DNA from: Limnoglobus roseus
GTDB lineage: Bacteria > Planctomycetota > Planctomycetia > Gemmatales > Gemmataceae
Length of the DNA stretch: 64,000 nucleotides
Reading direction: 5' to 3'
Assembly (NCBI RefSeq): GCF_008254045.1
Contig: NZ_CP042425.1
Location: 2,728,001 to 2,792,000, forward strand
Shown: in pieces, positions 24,887 through 33,409 of the stretch
Position numbering within the stretch: position 1 is the first letter of the stretch
Layout: every line of letters begins with the position of its first letter
Program-made: the position numbers and the translations under genes
The notes under the pieces: generated by a model
Told to the model about the DNA's origin: nothing
Databases searched by the model: none
The model's input: the letters and a program-made list of their open reading frames with translations, nothing else

Positions 24887-27004
24887 ATGACTGACGGCGA
24901 TGATGCCACCGTCCCGCCGTTCCCGTTCGGCGACCTGCCGCCGCTGCCGGACGCGGTCGGCGAGGGGGACCAATTTCCCGCCGCCGCGGCCGACGAACTG
25001 CCGTCGTGGCTGGCGATGGGCGGTTTCCCGCTGCCGGACCTGACCCCCGCCCCCGACCCACTGCCGGAACCCCTGCCCGAGCCGCCGGTGTCGGTGGCGT
25101 CGATCCCGTACTGGCCGAACATGGGACTGGACGAATCGTCGGACGACGTGAACGCGGTGATGTTCCGGCCGCGCCGCCCGCGGGCCGACGACACCCTCTC
25201 CGACTCCCGGCCGGACGAAATCGAGTTCCCGGTCAACCCGTCTACCGTCGATCAAGTTTCCCCGACCGAGCGGATGCCGACCGACGCCCCGGAGCAACCC
25301 CGGCCGGTCGAGGACGATGACGACGACCTGCCGTTGCCGCCGCCGTTCAGCGCCCGGCTCAGCGAGTTCTCGCCGTTCATGCTGCCGAAGCCGGACCCGG
25401 AACCTCTGCCGCCGGAAGAATCGCCCGCGCTGACGCGCACGCCGCCGCCGGCCGCACAACTCGACATCCCGCCGGTGTCCGCGATCTGGCGGACCCGCCG
25501 TGTGTCCATCATGCCGCGGCTGGAAGACGAGGACACCGTGTCCGTGTTCCGCATTGTCGTCCGCGACGAGGCGGGCCGCGGCTACCCGAACTGCAAGGTC
25601 ACGTTCCAACTCCCGGCCGGGCTGAAGCAGGTGCAGGCGAGCCGCAAACCGTCGGCGAAGCGCGGCACCCTGCACTGGCACCTCGGCCCGCTCGGCCCCG
25701 ACGACGCCGTGCCGCTGTCGGTCAAACTACCGGTCGCGCTCATCGGCCCGGAACTGGCCGTCACGCCGCGGATCTTCGAAGTCGCGTATCAACCGCTCCC
25801 CGGCGCGCGACTCGTGGGCGAGTTGGCCTCGCCGAGCGTGGTTTCGGTCGATCAACCGTTCACGATCACCCTCCGGGTTTCCAACGTCGGCGAACTCCCG
25901 ACGAGCGACGTGACGCTGCGCGTCCTCGACCGCTCGCACGGCGGGCCGCCGGTGCTCGTCGAAGCGCCGCCGATCGCACCGGGCGACGCGGTCACGCTGA
26001 CGGCGGAACTCGAAGCGAAGGCCGCCGGCCGGCACGACTGGATCGCGACGGTCGAATCGTCCGGCAGCGAGTCGTCCGAGTCGATCTTCGCCACCGAGGC
26101 CGTCGGCACGAAGCTCGCCGTCGAGTTGAAGCACGAGTCAATGATGCGGGTGGACGACGAGCAAGAGGTCACGCTCGTTATCACCAACTCTTCGCCGATC
26201 CCGGTCCGCGGCGTGACCGCGATGCTGACGATGCCGGAGGAACTGACGTTCGCGTCGGCCCCCGGCGGCGAGTTCGACCGGGCACTGAACCTCATCGGCT
26301 GGCTCGTCGGTGACCTGGCCCCGAACGAGTCGCGGGCCGTCGCCGCTCGCCTCCGTGGTTTCGCCCCCGGCCTCGTCGCCATCCAGGCCCGCGCCGAGGC
26401 GATGACCGGCGCGGCCGTCGTGACCACGTCGAACCTCTTCGTGGAAGTCGATGCCCGCTCGACCAGTTCGACGCTCGACAAACTACTGGCCGCGATTCAG
26501 GACGCCATCCCCGACGACGACGAACCGGAAGTCGTCCGCGAGCGGGTGCCCGAAGTCGGTTCGCGGTACGTCGTGTTCGAACTGGGCCACACGCCGTACG
26601 CGGTGCGGATCGAAAACGTCCGCGAGGTGGTCCGCTCGACGAAGATCACGCCGGTCCCGGGCATGCCCGACTGGCTGCCCGGTGTGGCGAACGTCCGCGG
26701 TGACATCCTCTCGCTGGTCGACTTGCCGCGTTTCCTGAACGTGGACGACGGCGAGTCCCCCCGCCGCGGCGTGCTGGTGGCGCAGTCTGATGACGGCCAA
26801 CTCGTGATCGGCCTGCTCGTGAACACGGTCGTCGGCATCCGTCGTCTACCCCCGTCGCGGCCGTTGGAACACGACCTCCTCGGCGACGGTTCGCTGGCGG
26901 AATACCTCGACGGCGTCGCAGAACTGAACGGCAAACTCGTTCCGATCCTGGACCTGAACGCACTGTTCACGTCGTCCGAGTTGAACGCCTTCCAAATGTC
27001 GTAA
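24887..27004 (+). CDS. Large protein with Ig-like (DUF11/CARDB-type) repeats and C-terminal CheW domain
   Basis: The 705-residue protein has three parts. Residues 1-195 are proline- and acid-rich and probably disordered. About 195-535 hold beta-sandwich repeats of the DUF11/CARDB type, with phrases such as PFTITLRVSNVGELPTSDVTLRV and EQEVTLVITNSSPIPVRGV. About 555-700 form a CheW domain (YVVFELGHTPYAVRIENVREVV, LPGVANVRGDILSLVDL, final GKLVPILDLNALF). CheW normally links receptors to CheA in the cytoplasm. DUF11/CARDB repeats are usually extracellular, yet no signal peptide or membrane segment is visible here, so this protein appears wholly cytoplasmic. It is the last gene of the cluster and is followed by a perfect 26-base-pair hairpin. 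Confidence 0.88.
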   Translation: MTDGDDATVPPFPFGDLPPLPDAVGEGDQFPAAAADELPSWLAMGGFPLPDLTPAPDPLPEPLPEPPVSVASIPYWPNMGLDESSDDVNAVMFRPRRPRADDTLSDSRPDEIEFPVNPSTVDQVSPTERMPTDAPEQPRPVEDDDDDLPLPPPFSARLSEFSPFMLPKPDPEPLPPEESPALTRTPPPAAQLDIPPVSAIWRTRRVSIMPRLEDEDTVSVFRIVVRDEAGRGYPNCKVTFQLPAGLKQVQASRKPSAKRGTLHWHLGPLGPDDAVPLSVKLPVALIGPELAVTPRIFEVAYQPLPGARLVGELASPSVVSVDQPFTITLRVSNVGELPTSDVTLRVLDRSHGGPPVLVEAPPIAPGDAVTLTAELEAKAAGRHDWIATVESSGSESSESIFATEAVGTKLAVELKHESMMRVDDEQEVTLVITNSSPIPVRGVTAMLTMPEELTFASAPGGEFDRALNLIGWLVGDLAPNESRAVAARLRGFAPGLVAIQARAEAMTGAAVVTTSNLFVEVDARSTSSTLDKLLAAIQDAIPDDDEPEVVRERVPEVGSRYVVFELGHTPYAVRIENVREVVRSTKITPVPGMPDWLPGVANVRGDILSLVDLPRFLNVDDGESPRRGVLVAQSDDGQLVIGLLVNTVVGIRRLPPSRPLEHDLLGDGSLAEYLDGVAELNGKLVPILDLNALFTSSELNAFQMS

Positions 27005-27028
27005 TCGCTTCATCGCGAAGGCGACAGA

Positions 27029-27087
27029 CACGCCCGCGGGGCGAGCAAGGGGTGAGAACACCACCCCTTGCTCGCCCCGCGGGCGTG
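27029..27087. terminator. Perfect 26-bp hairpin after the CheW-fusion gene
   Basis: Bases 27029-27054 are exactly complementary to 27062-27087 around a seven-base loop. There is no T-run beyond a short CTTT, so termination would rest on the stem alone; transcript-end protection is also possible. It is unrelated in sequence to the GCGTAA palindromes. Confidence 0.75.
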
Positions 27088-27121
27088 TGCCTTTGACTCT
27101 CACACCAGAGAGTGAATAGTC

Positions 27122-27150
27122 TTGACGAACATTTTTAATTAGTCTAAACT
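27122..27150 (+). promoter_or_regulatory. Likely sigma-70-type promoter for the DUF1559 gene
   Basis: TTGACG (27122-27127) and TAAACT (27145-27150) are separated by exactly 17 bases in the most AT-rich stretch of the neighbourhood, 40-70 bases before the start codon. The -10 region lies in a small palindrome, TTAGTCTAAACTAA, which could be an operator. Confidence 0.55.
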
Positions 27151-27189
27151 AATATGCGTCATTCGTTGACACTTCGTCAGGAGGGATTC

Positions 27190-28254
27190 ATGAAATTGCC
27201 GTCTCGCTCCGGGTTCACGCTCATCGAATTGCTCGTCGTCATCGCAATCATCGCCATTCTGATCGGCCTCCTCCTGCCGGCTGTGCAAAAGGTCCGCGAG
27301 GCAGCAGCACGGGCCAAGTGCACGAACAACCTCAAGCAGATCGGCCTCGCACTCCACGGCTACGAGGGCGTGAACGGCCGTTACCCCCCGGCCTACGTGA
27401 CGACGGACACGAAACTCGACGGCACCGCCTTCGGCATCACCTACGGCGACGACTACCGCAACGGCCCGCCGGGGTGGGCGTGGGGCGTGTTCCTGCTGCC
27501 GCACCTGGAGCAAGAGAACCTCTACCGGCAGTTCGACCTGAAGCAGCCATGCTGGTCGCCGAGTTTCGCCACGGCGGTGACCACAAAGGTGTCCATGTTC
27601 CTCTGCCCCTCGGCCACCGGCGGGAGTGACGGATTCGACGTCGAGCGCGAGGGGGCCGACGTTCGGCACGGCACGCCGATGGCGCGGAGCGACGGCAGCC
27701 GCATCCGGTTCGCGCACTCGCACTACGTCACGAACGCGGGCATCCACCAGCCGTGGGGTCGCACCACCGCGTACTGCTACGACTACGACGTGGCGGAACC
27801 TGTGCCCGAGAACGGCGGCAAGCTCGCCCGCATTGACGGGCCGTTCTACCGGAACTCGCGGACGACGGTCGCGATGGTTTCCGACGGCTTGTCGAACACC
27901 ATCTTCATCGGCGAACACAGTTCCTACCTGAGCAACAAGACGTGGGTCGGCGTGGTGCCGGGGGCGGTGACGCCGCCACGGCTCGACCTGCGGCCGTGGC
28001 CGAGCGAGAACAACGGGGCCGGGTGCCTCGTCGGCGTCCACAGCGGGCCGGACACGCACGACCACCCGGAAGTGATCATCCACGCCCCGAACGACCCGTT
28101 CGGCCACACCGACCAAATGTGGGGCGAGCACGGCGCCGGCTGCAACGTCCTCTTCGGCGACGGCTCGGTGCGGCTCGTCTCGACGTTCATCAATCCGAAC
28201 ACGTTCGTCGCGATCTCCACCCGCGACGGTGGGGAGGTGCCGGTTGGGAACTGA
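27190..28254 (+). CDS. DUF1559 pilin-like protein
   Basis: The 354-residue protein starts with a short prepilin-type leader ([20 protein letters not shown]) and a hydrophobic helix. The DUF1559 domain follows, with the [14 protein letters not shown] block at its head and the [11 protein letters not shown]9-DG motif at its end. The ATG has AGGAGG at the ideal distance; an in-frame ATG 12 codons earlier lies inside the promoter region and was rejected. Like the member at 19577 it is probably cleaved by a prepilin peptidase and placed at the cell surface. It overlaps or abuts the following small membrane-protein gene, so the two may be co-translated. Confidence 0.93.
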   Translation: MKLPSRSGFTLIELLVVIAIIAILIGLLLPAVQKVREAAARAKCTNNLKQIGLALHGYEGVNGRYPPAYVTTDTKLDGTAFGITYGDDYRNGPPGWAWGVFLLPHLEQENLYRQFDLKQPCWSPSFATAVTTKVSMFLCPSATGGSDGFDVEREGADVRHGTPMARSDGSRIRFAHSHYVTNAGIHQPWGRTTAYCYDYDVAEPVPENGGKLARIDGPFYRNSRTTVAMVSDGLSNTIFIGEHSSYLSNKTWVGVVPGAVTPPRLDLRPWPSENNGAGCLVGVHSGPDTHDHPEVIIHAPNDPFGHTDQMWGEHGAGCNVLFGDGSVRLVSTFINPNTFVAISTRDGGEVPVGN

Positions 28255-28648
28255 AGCTGAAGGGCGGCCGTCCGTCGAACGGTACGCCGTGTACGCCCTG
28301 GTCGGATTGGTTCTGACCGTGGGGCTGGCGGTTCTGTACTCGTACTGGACCCGGCCGCCGCAGATGGGCACGAGCGAGGACGCCTTCCACACCGTGGACG
28401 CGCTCTACACGGCCGTTCGCAGCCGCGATGAAGCCCGCTTGAACCAGTGTGAGCAGCGGTTGAAGGATCAGCGCCACGCGGGGAAGTTGCCGCCCGAAGC
28501 CGCCGATTCCCTCGACGCGATTATTCACAAGGCCCGCGGCGGCGCGTGGGAGACGGCGACGGCTCGCCTCTACGAGTTCATGCTGGCCCAGCGGCGTGAG
28601 GGCACGATCGAGGCGAAGCCGCCGCCGGCGAAGAAGTCGAAGCGGTAG
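28244..28648 (+). CDS. Small single-pass membrane protein next to DUF1559
   Basis: The protein has about 134 residues, with one membrane helix (about 15-33, [18 protein letters not shown]) and a charged, helical C-terminal part ending in lysines. The start chosen is TTG at 28244, which overlaps the end of the DUF1559 gene and has GGGGAGG six bases upstream; GTG at 28229 is an alternative. I do not recognise the family. Small membrane proteins directly downstream of DUF1559 genes suggest an accessory role, but this is inference from position only. Confidence 0.7.
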   Translation: MGTEAEGRPSVERYAVYALVGLVLTVGLAVLYSYWTRPPQMGTSEDAFHTVDALYTAVRSRDEARLNQCEQRLKDQRHAGKLPPEAADSLDAIIHKARGGAWETATARLYEFMLAQRREGTIEAKPPPAKKSKR

Positions 28649-28688
28649 GGGCGGTTTCCAACCGCACGGGAAGATTTCGGCTTGTAGC

Positions 28689-28706
28689 CGCAGGCTTTAG
28701 CCTGCG
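28689..28706. repeat. Small perfect palindrome after the membrane-protein gene
   Basis: CGCAGGCT and AGCCTGCG flank TT. A further copy of GCAGGCTA follows near 28769. It lies between convergent genes and may act as a weak terminator or be a dispersed repeat. Confidence 0.6.
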
Positions 28707-28793
28707 TGCGATTTCCTCCCGCGGGAAGCCTCCGGCCACACCCGAAGGCTCTCGGCTGGCGGGGCTCGCGCAGGCTACACGCCAACCGCCCGC

Positions 28794-29771
28794 TCACAGT
28801 GGGGCGGGTAAATCCCGCCGCGTGAACACTAACAGAGCCGAGGCGTAGCCGACCGCGCCGACGGCGGCCAGCACGCCGACCAGCGGCACGCCCGGCGAGC
28901 CGGGCCACACGTCCGACAGGTTCACGATCCAGTCTTCCTTCAGCCAGATGCGCTGCGGTTGGTAGTAGTAGTAGACGCTCAGCGGCCTGAGCGGGGCGGC
29001 AGCCTCCCAGAGTTGGCCGAGGACGTTCACGATGAACATGGCCATCACCACCACCACCGCGAACCCGATCGCCCGCCACCGGCTGCGGTTCAGCGACGAA
29101 ATGGCCAGCGTCACGCCGCTGATCGCGAACATGAGGGCCGCGAGGTTCACGATCGCCCTCGGCTGACGGCTCACGTCCACGGGCAGTTCGGCCGGCCCCT
29201 TCGGCAGCGGCCGACCGCCGGGCAACTTCGGCATCTTGTCGAGGACGGAATAATCGACCGTGAACGGTCCCATCACTTCCAGCCCCGCCCGCGTGCCGCC
29301 CAACACGCTAACGCACAGGATCGGAATGACGATGGCGTCGGTGATGAGGTGCGCGAGGATGAGGCGGTTGCGCGGAATCGGCTGCGAGAGGAGCAGTTCC
29401 ATCGTGCCGCGGTCGAGTTCGCCGGCGACCGCCCCGGCCGTGCGACCGATGGCCCACACGCCGGTCAGGATGAGGATCACGGGGTGGAGCAGTTCGACCG
29501 CCAAAAAGTCGTTTGGCCGCTCGAACTGAATGTCACTGCCGCCGAGGACCGACTGCGACACCTTCCCCGGCCCCTTGAAGACGACCTCCTCGAAGAGCTT
29601 CGGGTTGATCTGACTGACCATCGCGATGCCGTTGAAGAACGGCGCGATCTCCGTAGTCACCCGCTGCGCGACCTTCACCCACAGCATCGAGAAGCCGAAG
29701 ATCTGGAGGGCCACGACCAGCAGCGGCCAGCGGACGTCGCGGAGGAACTTGCGGACGAGCGTGAATGTCAT
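28794..29771 (-). CDS. ABC-2 type exporter permease
   Basis: The 325-residue integral membrane protein has about six hydrophobic segments: one near the N-terminus (LLVVALQIFGFSMLWV), one near 110, several in the 150-270 range (AIVIPILCVSVLGG, LAALMFAISGVTLAIS, IGFAVVVVMAMFIVNVLG), and one at the C-terminus. A large non-cytoplasmic loop follows the first segment, as in the ABC-2 family with NosY/GldF-like topology. It starts four bases after the ATPase gene, so the two form an exporter pair. The substrate is unknown. Confidence 0.88.
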   Translation of the reverse strand: MTFTLVRKFLRDVRWPLLVVALQIFGFSMLWVKVAQRVTTEIAPFFNGIAMVSQINPKLFEEVVFKGPGKVSQSVLGGSDIQFERPNDFLAVELLHPVILILTGVWAIGRTAGAVAGELDRGTMELLLSQPIPRNRLILAHLITDAIVIPILCVSVLGGTRAGLEVMGPFTVDYSVLDKMPKLPGGRPLPKGPAELPVDVSRQPRAIVNLAALMFAISGVTLAISSLNRSRWRAIGFAVVVVMAMFIVNVLGQLWEAAAPLRPLSVYYYYQPQRIWLKEDWIVNLSDVWPGSPGVPLVGVLAAVGAVGYASALLVFTRRDLPAPL

Positions 29772-29775
29772 CGAG

Positions 29776-30642
29776 TCACACGTTCCCGTGGTACTTGTGG
29801 TAGATCGGGCCGAGGCCGAGCGGTTCGATCTTGAGATTCCCTAGCGGCTGCTTCGCCAGCCATTCCAACAGCGTCGGCAGCGGCCCGCGGTATTCCAGGT
29901 TGAGGCGACCGTCGGCGATTGACAGCGCGTTGCCATCCGGCCCGAGCGTCGGGGCGGGGCCGGTGAGGGCGGCCGTGACGTGCCGGCCGTCGCGGAGGTC
30001 GGCCATGCACTGTTCGTGGACGAGCAGCCCCTTCCGCAGAATCACCACGCGGTCGCAGACGGCTTCCACTTCTTGTAACACGTGCGACGAGAACAGCACC
30101 GCCTTGCCCGCCCGCTTCGCGAGGGCGAGTTGTTCGAGGAGTTCGTCCCGCATCGTCGGGTCGAGGGTGTTCGTCGGCTCGTCGAGGATGATGAGCGGCA
30201 CCTTCGGCACCAGGATCGCCAACAGTGCGACCTTCCGCTTCATGCCGGAGGACATCTGCACGAGCGGCTTGTCCACGTCGATGTCGAGCCGCTTTGCGAG
30301 TTGATCGACTTCCTCGCCGGGGACTTCGCCGCGCAGTTTGCCGAGGAAGCGGACGAGTTGTCGGCCCGTCATGTTCTCGTAGAGCCGGAGTTCGCCCGGC
30401 AGGTAGGCGACGCGCTTGCGGACTTCCACCGACTGCGACCAGCAGTCGAACCCGGCGACGGTGGCCTTTCCCGCAGTCGGCCGCATGAACCCGAGGACCA
30501 TGCGGAGAGCGGTCGACTTGCCGGACCCGTTCGGCCCGAGGAGGCCGACGACCTCGCCGGGGGCGATGGCCAGGTTCAGGCCGTCGAGTGCCCGGAACGG
30601 GCCGTAGTCTTTGGTGAGCGATTCCGTGGCGAGGAGCGGCAT
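29776..30642 (-). CDS. ABC transporter ATP-binding protein
   Basis: The 288-residue ATPase has Walker A at residues 36-44 (GPNGSGKST), a signature of the MSSGMKRK form usual for ABC-2 exporters, Walker B with the catalytic Glu (LIILDEPTNTLDP) and the switch His in LFSSHVLQEVE. The C-terminal 80 residues are an extension typical of CcmA/NatA-like subunits. It is the upstream gene of a two-gene operon with the permease and energises export or membrane remodelling. It is divergent from the thiolase gene across 77 bases, where no convincing promoter could be picked. Confidence 0.94.
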   Translation of the reverse strand: MPLLATESLTKDYGPFRALDGLNLAIAPGEVVGLLGPNGSGKSTALRMVLGFMRPTAGKATVAGFDCWSQSVEVRKRVAYLPGELRLYENMTGRQLVRFLGKLRGEVPGEEVDQLAKRLDIDVDKPLVQMSSGMKRKVALLAILVPKVPLIILDEPTNTLDPTMRDELLEQLALAKRAGKAVLFSSHVLQEVEAVCDRVVILRKGLLVHEQCMADLRDGRHVTAALTGPAPTLGPDGNALSIADGRLNLEYRGPLPTLLEWLAKQPLGNLKIEPLGLGPIYHKYHGNV

Positions 30643-30719
30643 GGGGTTTGATTTACCGGGCGGACCCGCGACTGCGGAGGGGTAAAATAGCGTAGGCCCC
30701 TCCTCCCGGCGATTTTCCC

Positions 30720-31877
30720 ATGACCACGTTCATCGTTTCCGCGGTCCGCACGCCGATCGGCAAGTTCCTCGGCGGCCTCGCGGAGTTCACCGCTCCGCAA
30801 CTCGGTTCGTTCGCCGTTCGCGAAGCCCTGAAGCGAGCGAACCTGCCGCCGGAAGCGGTGGACGAGGTCATCATGGGCCATGTCGTGCAGGCCGGCTGCG
30901 GCCAGAACCCCGCCCGGCAAGCGGCTCTCGCGGCGGGGCTGCCGGACACGATCAACGCCCACACGACGAACATGGTTTGCGGCTCCGGGTTGAAGGCGGT
31001 GATGCTCGCCGATCAAGCCATCCGGTGCGGCGACGCGAGTATCATCGTGGCCGGCGGCATGGAGAGCATGAGTCGAGCACCATTCCTGCTGCCGAACGTC
31101 CGCGGCGGGTACAAGTACGGCGACCAGACGGCCGTCGACGCGCTCATCCGCGACGGCCTGTGGTGCCCCTTCGAGAAGTGGCCGATGGGCAACGCTGCCG
31201 AGCACACGGCGTCGCAGTGTGGCATCTCGCGAGCCGAGCAAGACCGCTTCGCCGCCCAGAGCCATCTGCGGGCGGCGGCCGCGTGGGCGAGCGGTGCGTT
31301 CACGGCCGAAGCGATGCCAGTTCAAGCGGCGAAGGCGACAATCAACCGCGACGAGGGCATCCGGCCCGATTCGACCGCGGAGGGTTTAGCGAAGCTGAAG
31401 CCCGCGTTCAAGCCCGACGGCACGGTGACGGCCGGCAACGCCTCGCAGCTCTCTGACGGGGCCGCCGCTGTGGTCGTCGCCAGCGAAGCGAGCGTGCGAA
31501 AGTACGGCTTGAAGCCGCTCGCGAAGATTCTCGCGTCGGCCACCAGCGGCGTCGCCCCGAAGGATATCTTCCTGGCCCCCGTGTCGGCAATTCGCAAACT
31601 GACGGCCGCCCTGCCGCTCGACCGCGTGGACCTTTTCGAGCTGAACGAAGCCTTCGCCTCGCAGATGCTCGGCTGCGCGCAAGAACTGAAGCTCGCCGAG
31701 GCGAAGGTGAACGTGAACGGCGGGGCGATCGCGCTCGGCCACCCCATCGGCGCGAGCGGTGCGCGTGTGCTGACGACGCTCGTCCACGCCCTGCACGCCC
31801 GCGGCCTTCGCTACGGCATCGCGTCGCTGTGCCTCGGCGGCGGGAATGCGGTCGCGGTGCTGGTGGAACGAGTGTGA
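30720..31877 (+). CDS. Thiolase (acetyl-CoA C-acetyltransferase type)
   Basis: The 385-residue enzyme has the complete thiolase active site: nucleophilic Cys87 (NMVCGSGLKAV), His341 (GHPIGASGAR) and Cys371 (CLGGG). It probably catalyses reversible condensation of two acetyl-CoA (biosynthetic type) or cleavage of 3-ketoacyl-CoA; length and the GHPIGASG motif favour the acetoacetyl-CoA group. It acts in the cytoplasm. No other beta-oxidation or polyhydroxybutyrate gene is nearby, so its pathway cannot be set from context. The ATG gives the normal family N-terminus (FIVSAVRTPIGKF). Confidence 0.94.
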   Translation: MTTFIVSAVRTPIGKFLGGLAEFTAPQLGSFAVREALKRANLPPEAVDEVIMGHVVQAGCGQNPARQAALAAGLPDTINAHTTNMVCGSGLKAVMLADQAIRCGDASIIVAGGMESMSRAPFLLPNVRGGYKYGDQTAVDALIRDGLWCPFEKWPMGNAAEHTASQCGISRAEQDRFAAQSHLRAAAAWASGAFTAEAMPVQAAKATINRDEGIRPDSTAEGLAKLKPAFKPDGTVTAGNASQLSDGAAAVVVASEASVRKYGLKPLAKILASATSGVAPKDIFLAPVSAIRKLTAALPLDRVDLFELNEAFASQMLGCAQELKLAEAKVNVNGGAIALGHPIGASGARVLTTLVHALHARGLRYGIASLCLGGGNAVAVLVERV

Positions 31878-31915
31878 GCGGTCTGCTATCGTGACACCAT
31901 TCCTCGGAGCCGCCG

Positions 31916-32602
31916 ATGTCTTTGCTCGACCACTTCCGCCCGCCGTTGAGCGAACGCCGACACTGGCACGCCTTCCACAACTCGTGGGCGACGTACCTGT
32001 CCTCGCAACTCAACGCGCGACTGCCGGAGGGATACTTCGCGGAAGCGAACGTGCAGTTCGGCATCGAGATCGACGTGGCGGCGTTCGCCGACGGCCCGCC
32101 GGTCGGCCCGGGGTGGGTTCCGCCGGCCCCGCGGGAGAGCGTACCGGTGACGATGGGCGGCCCGGTCGTCGAAATCGGCATCTTCAGTCGCAGCGGCGGA
32201 CCGACGCTGGCCGGGGCGGTCGAACTGGTCAGCCCGGCGAACAAGGACCGGCCCGCAAGCCGCGAGGCGTTCGTCTCCAAGTGTGCGGCGTACCTTCAGG
32301 CGGGGATCGGGCTGGTAATCGTGGACGTGGTCACGGAACGTACCGCCGACCTGCACGGCGAACTCATGGCCCGTCTGGGTACGACTCCGCCGCCCGGTGC
32401 CAGCTTGTACGCGACCGCGTACCGCCCGGTGGACCGCGACGGCGCGGCCACACTCGATGTGTGGCATGAGGCGTTAACCGTCGGCCGGCCGATGCCAACA
32501 CTCCCACTGTGGCTCCGCGGCGGACTGTGCCTGCCGGTCGAACTGCAAGCAACCTACGACCGCACCTGCTCCGAACAGCGGCTCACGCCGCCAGCGGCGT
32601 GA
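31916..32602 (+). CDS. DUF4058 family protein
   Basis: The 228-residue protein matches the DUF4058 family: an N-terminal HWHAFHNSWATYLSSQLNARLPEGYFAE block, a central VEIGIFSR strand and the ELVSPANKDRP(x)SREAF segment reminiscent of nuclease-like folds. The family is common in Planctomycetota and cyanobacteria and has no established function. No signal peptide or membrane segment is present. It starts 38 bases after the thiolase stop and precedes the HEAT-repeat gene with the same orientation. Confidence 0.85.
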   Translation: MSLLDHFRPPLSERRHWHAFHNSWATYLSSQLNARLPEGYFAEANVQFGIEIDVAAFADGPPVGPGWVPPAPRESVPVTMGGPVVEIGIFSRSGGPTLAGAVELVSPANKDRPASREAFVSKCAAYLQAGIGLVIVDVVTERTADLHGELMARLGTTPPPGASLYATAYRPVDRDGAATLDVWHEALTVGRPMPTLPLWLRGGLCLPVELQATYDRTCSEQRLTPPAA

Positions 32603-32635
32603 GCGCATTCTTTCTCACTGGAATTCAATACGCCC

Positions 32636-33406
32636 ATGACGACCACCCGCAAAGGCTCCGCAAATCGGGCCGACATCCCGGCCGATGTCCTCGCCCAACT
32701 GCACGCCGGGACGCTGGAGACGGCCACGCTCGCGGAGGGGCTGGCGATCGACTTTGCCCTACTCCTGGCGAACGCGGTGCCGGACCTGCCAGCCGAGTCG
32801 CACGCCATCGTCGCGGGTATGGCCGGGCAGGGCGTCACGCGGCGGATGGAGACGGCTGCGGCGCTGCTGCTCGCGCACCTCGGCGTCGAAGGACTGTCGC
32901 GGATCGCGAAGCATCCCTCGGACACCGTCCGCGGGTGGGCGTGCTTCGCCATCGGGTTGGCCCCGAAATTGAAGTTGAAACCTCGACTGGAACTCATTCG
33001 CCCGCTGGCCGACGACCCGCACTTCGGCGTTCGCGAGTGGGCGTGGATGCCGATGCGCGACCACGTCCGCAAGAACGTCACGCACGCCGTTGCTGCCCTC
33101 AAGCCGTGGGTGAAGGAAGAGTCACCGTTCTTGCGGCGGTTTGCCGTGGAGTTGACGCGGCCGCGCGGCGTCTGGACCGGTCACGTCGAGCAGTTGAAAC
33201 TGAACCCGGAGTTGGCGTTGCCGTTACTCGAACCGCTGAAGGCCGATCTGGAAAAGTACGTGCAGGACTCGGTCGCGAACTGGCTGAACGACGCCGGTAA
33301 GAGTCAGCCGACGTGGGTGAAAGAATTGGTCACGCGCTGGCGGAAGGAGACGAACAACCACCCCGCGACGGATCGCATCATCGCGCGAGCCACACGGAAC
33401 TTGTAG
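32636..33406 (+). CDS. AlkD/AlkC-like HEAT-repeat protein (putative DNA alkylation repair)
   Basis: The 256-residue protein is all alpha-helical with HEAT-like repeats. Its C-terminal part resembles AlkC/AlkD DNA glycosylases, especially the KYVQDSVANWLNDAGKSQP block followed by WVKELVTRWRKE. Enzymes of this family remove N3- and N7-alkylated purines; many relatives are non-catalytic DNA-binding homologues. The catalytic Asp/Trp/Arg set cannot be confirmed without alignment. The ATG lies 34 bases after the DUF4058 stop, so co-transcription is possible. Confidence 0.72.
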   Translation: MTTTRKGSANRADIPADVLAQLHAGTLETATLAEGLAIDFALLLANAVPDLPAESHAIVAGMAGQGVTRRMETAAALLLAHLGVEGLSRIAKHPSDTVRGWACFAIGLAPKLKLKPRLELIRPLADDPHFGVREWAWMPMRDHVRKNVTHAVAALKPWVKEESPFLRRFAVELTRPRGVWTGHVEQLKLNPELALPLLEPLKADLEKYVQDSVANWLNDAGKSQPTWVKELVTRWRKETNNHPATDRIIARATRNL

Positions 33407-33409
33407 CGG

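Noticed and set aside
30100-30300. ABC ATPase with a degenerate, inactive signature motif
   Set aside because: The MSSGMKRK form is normal for ABC-2 exporter ATPases, and Walker A, Walker B and the switch His are intact.
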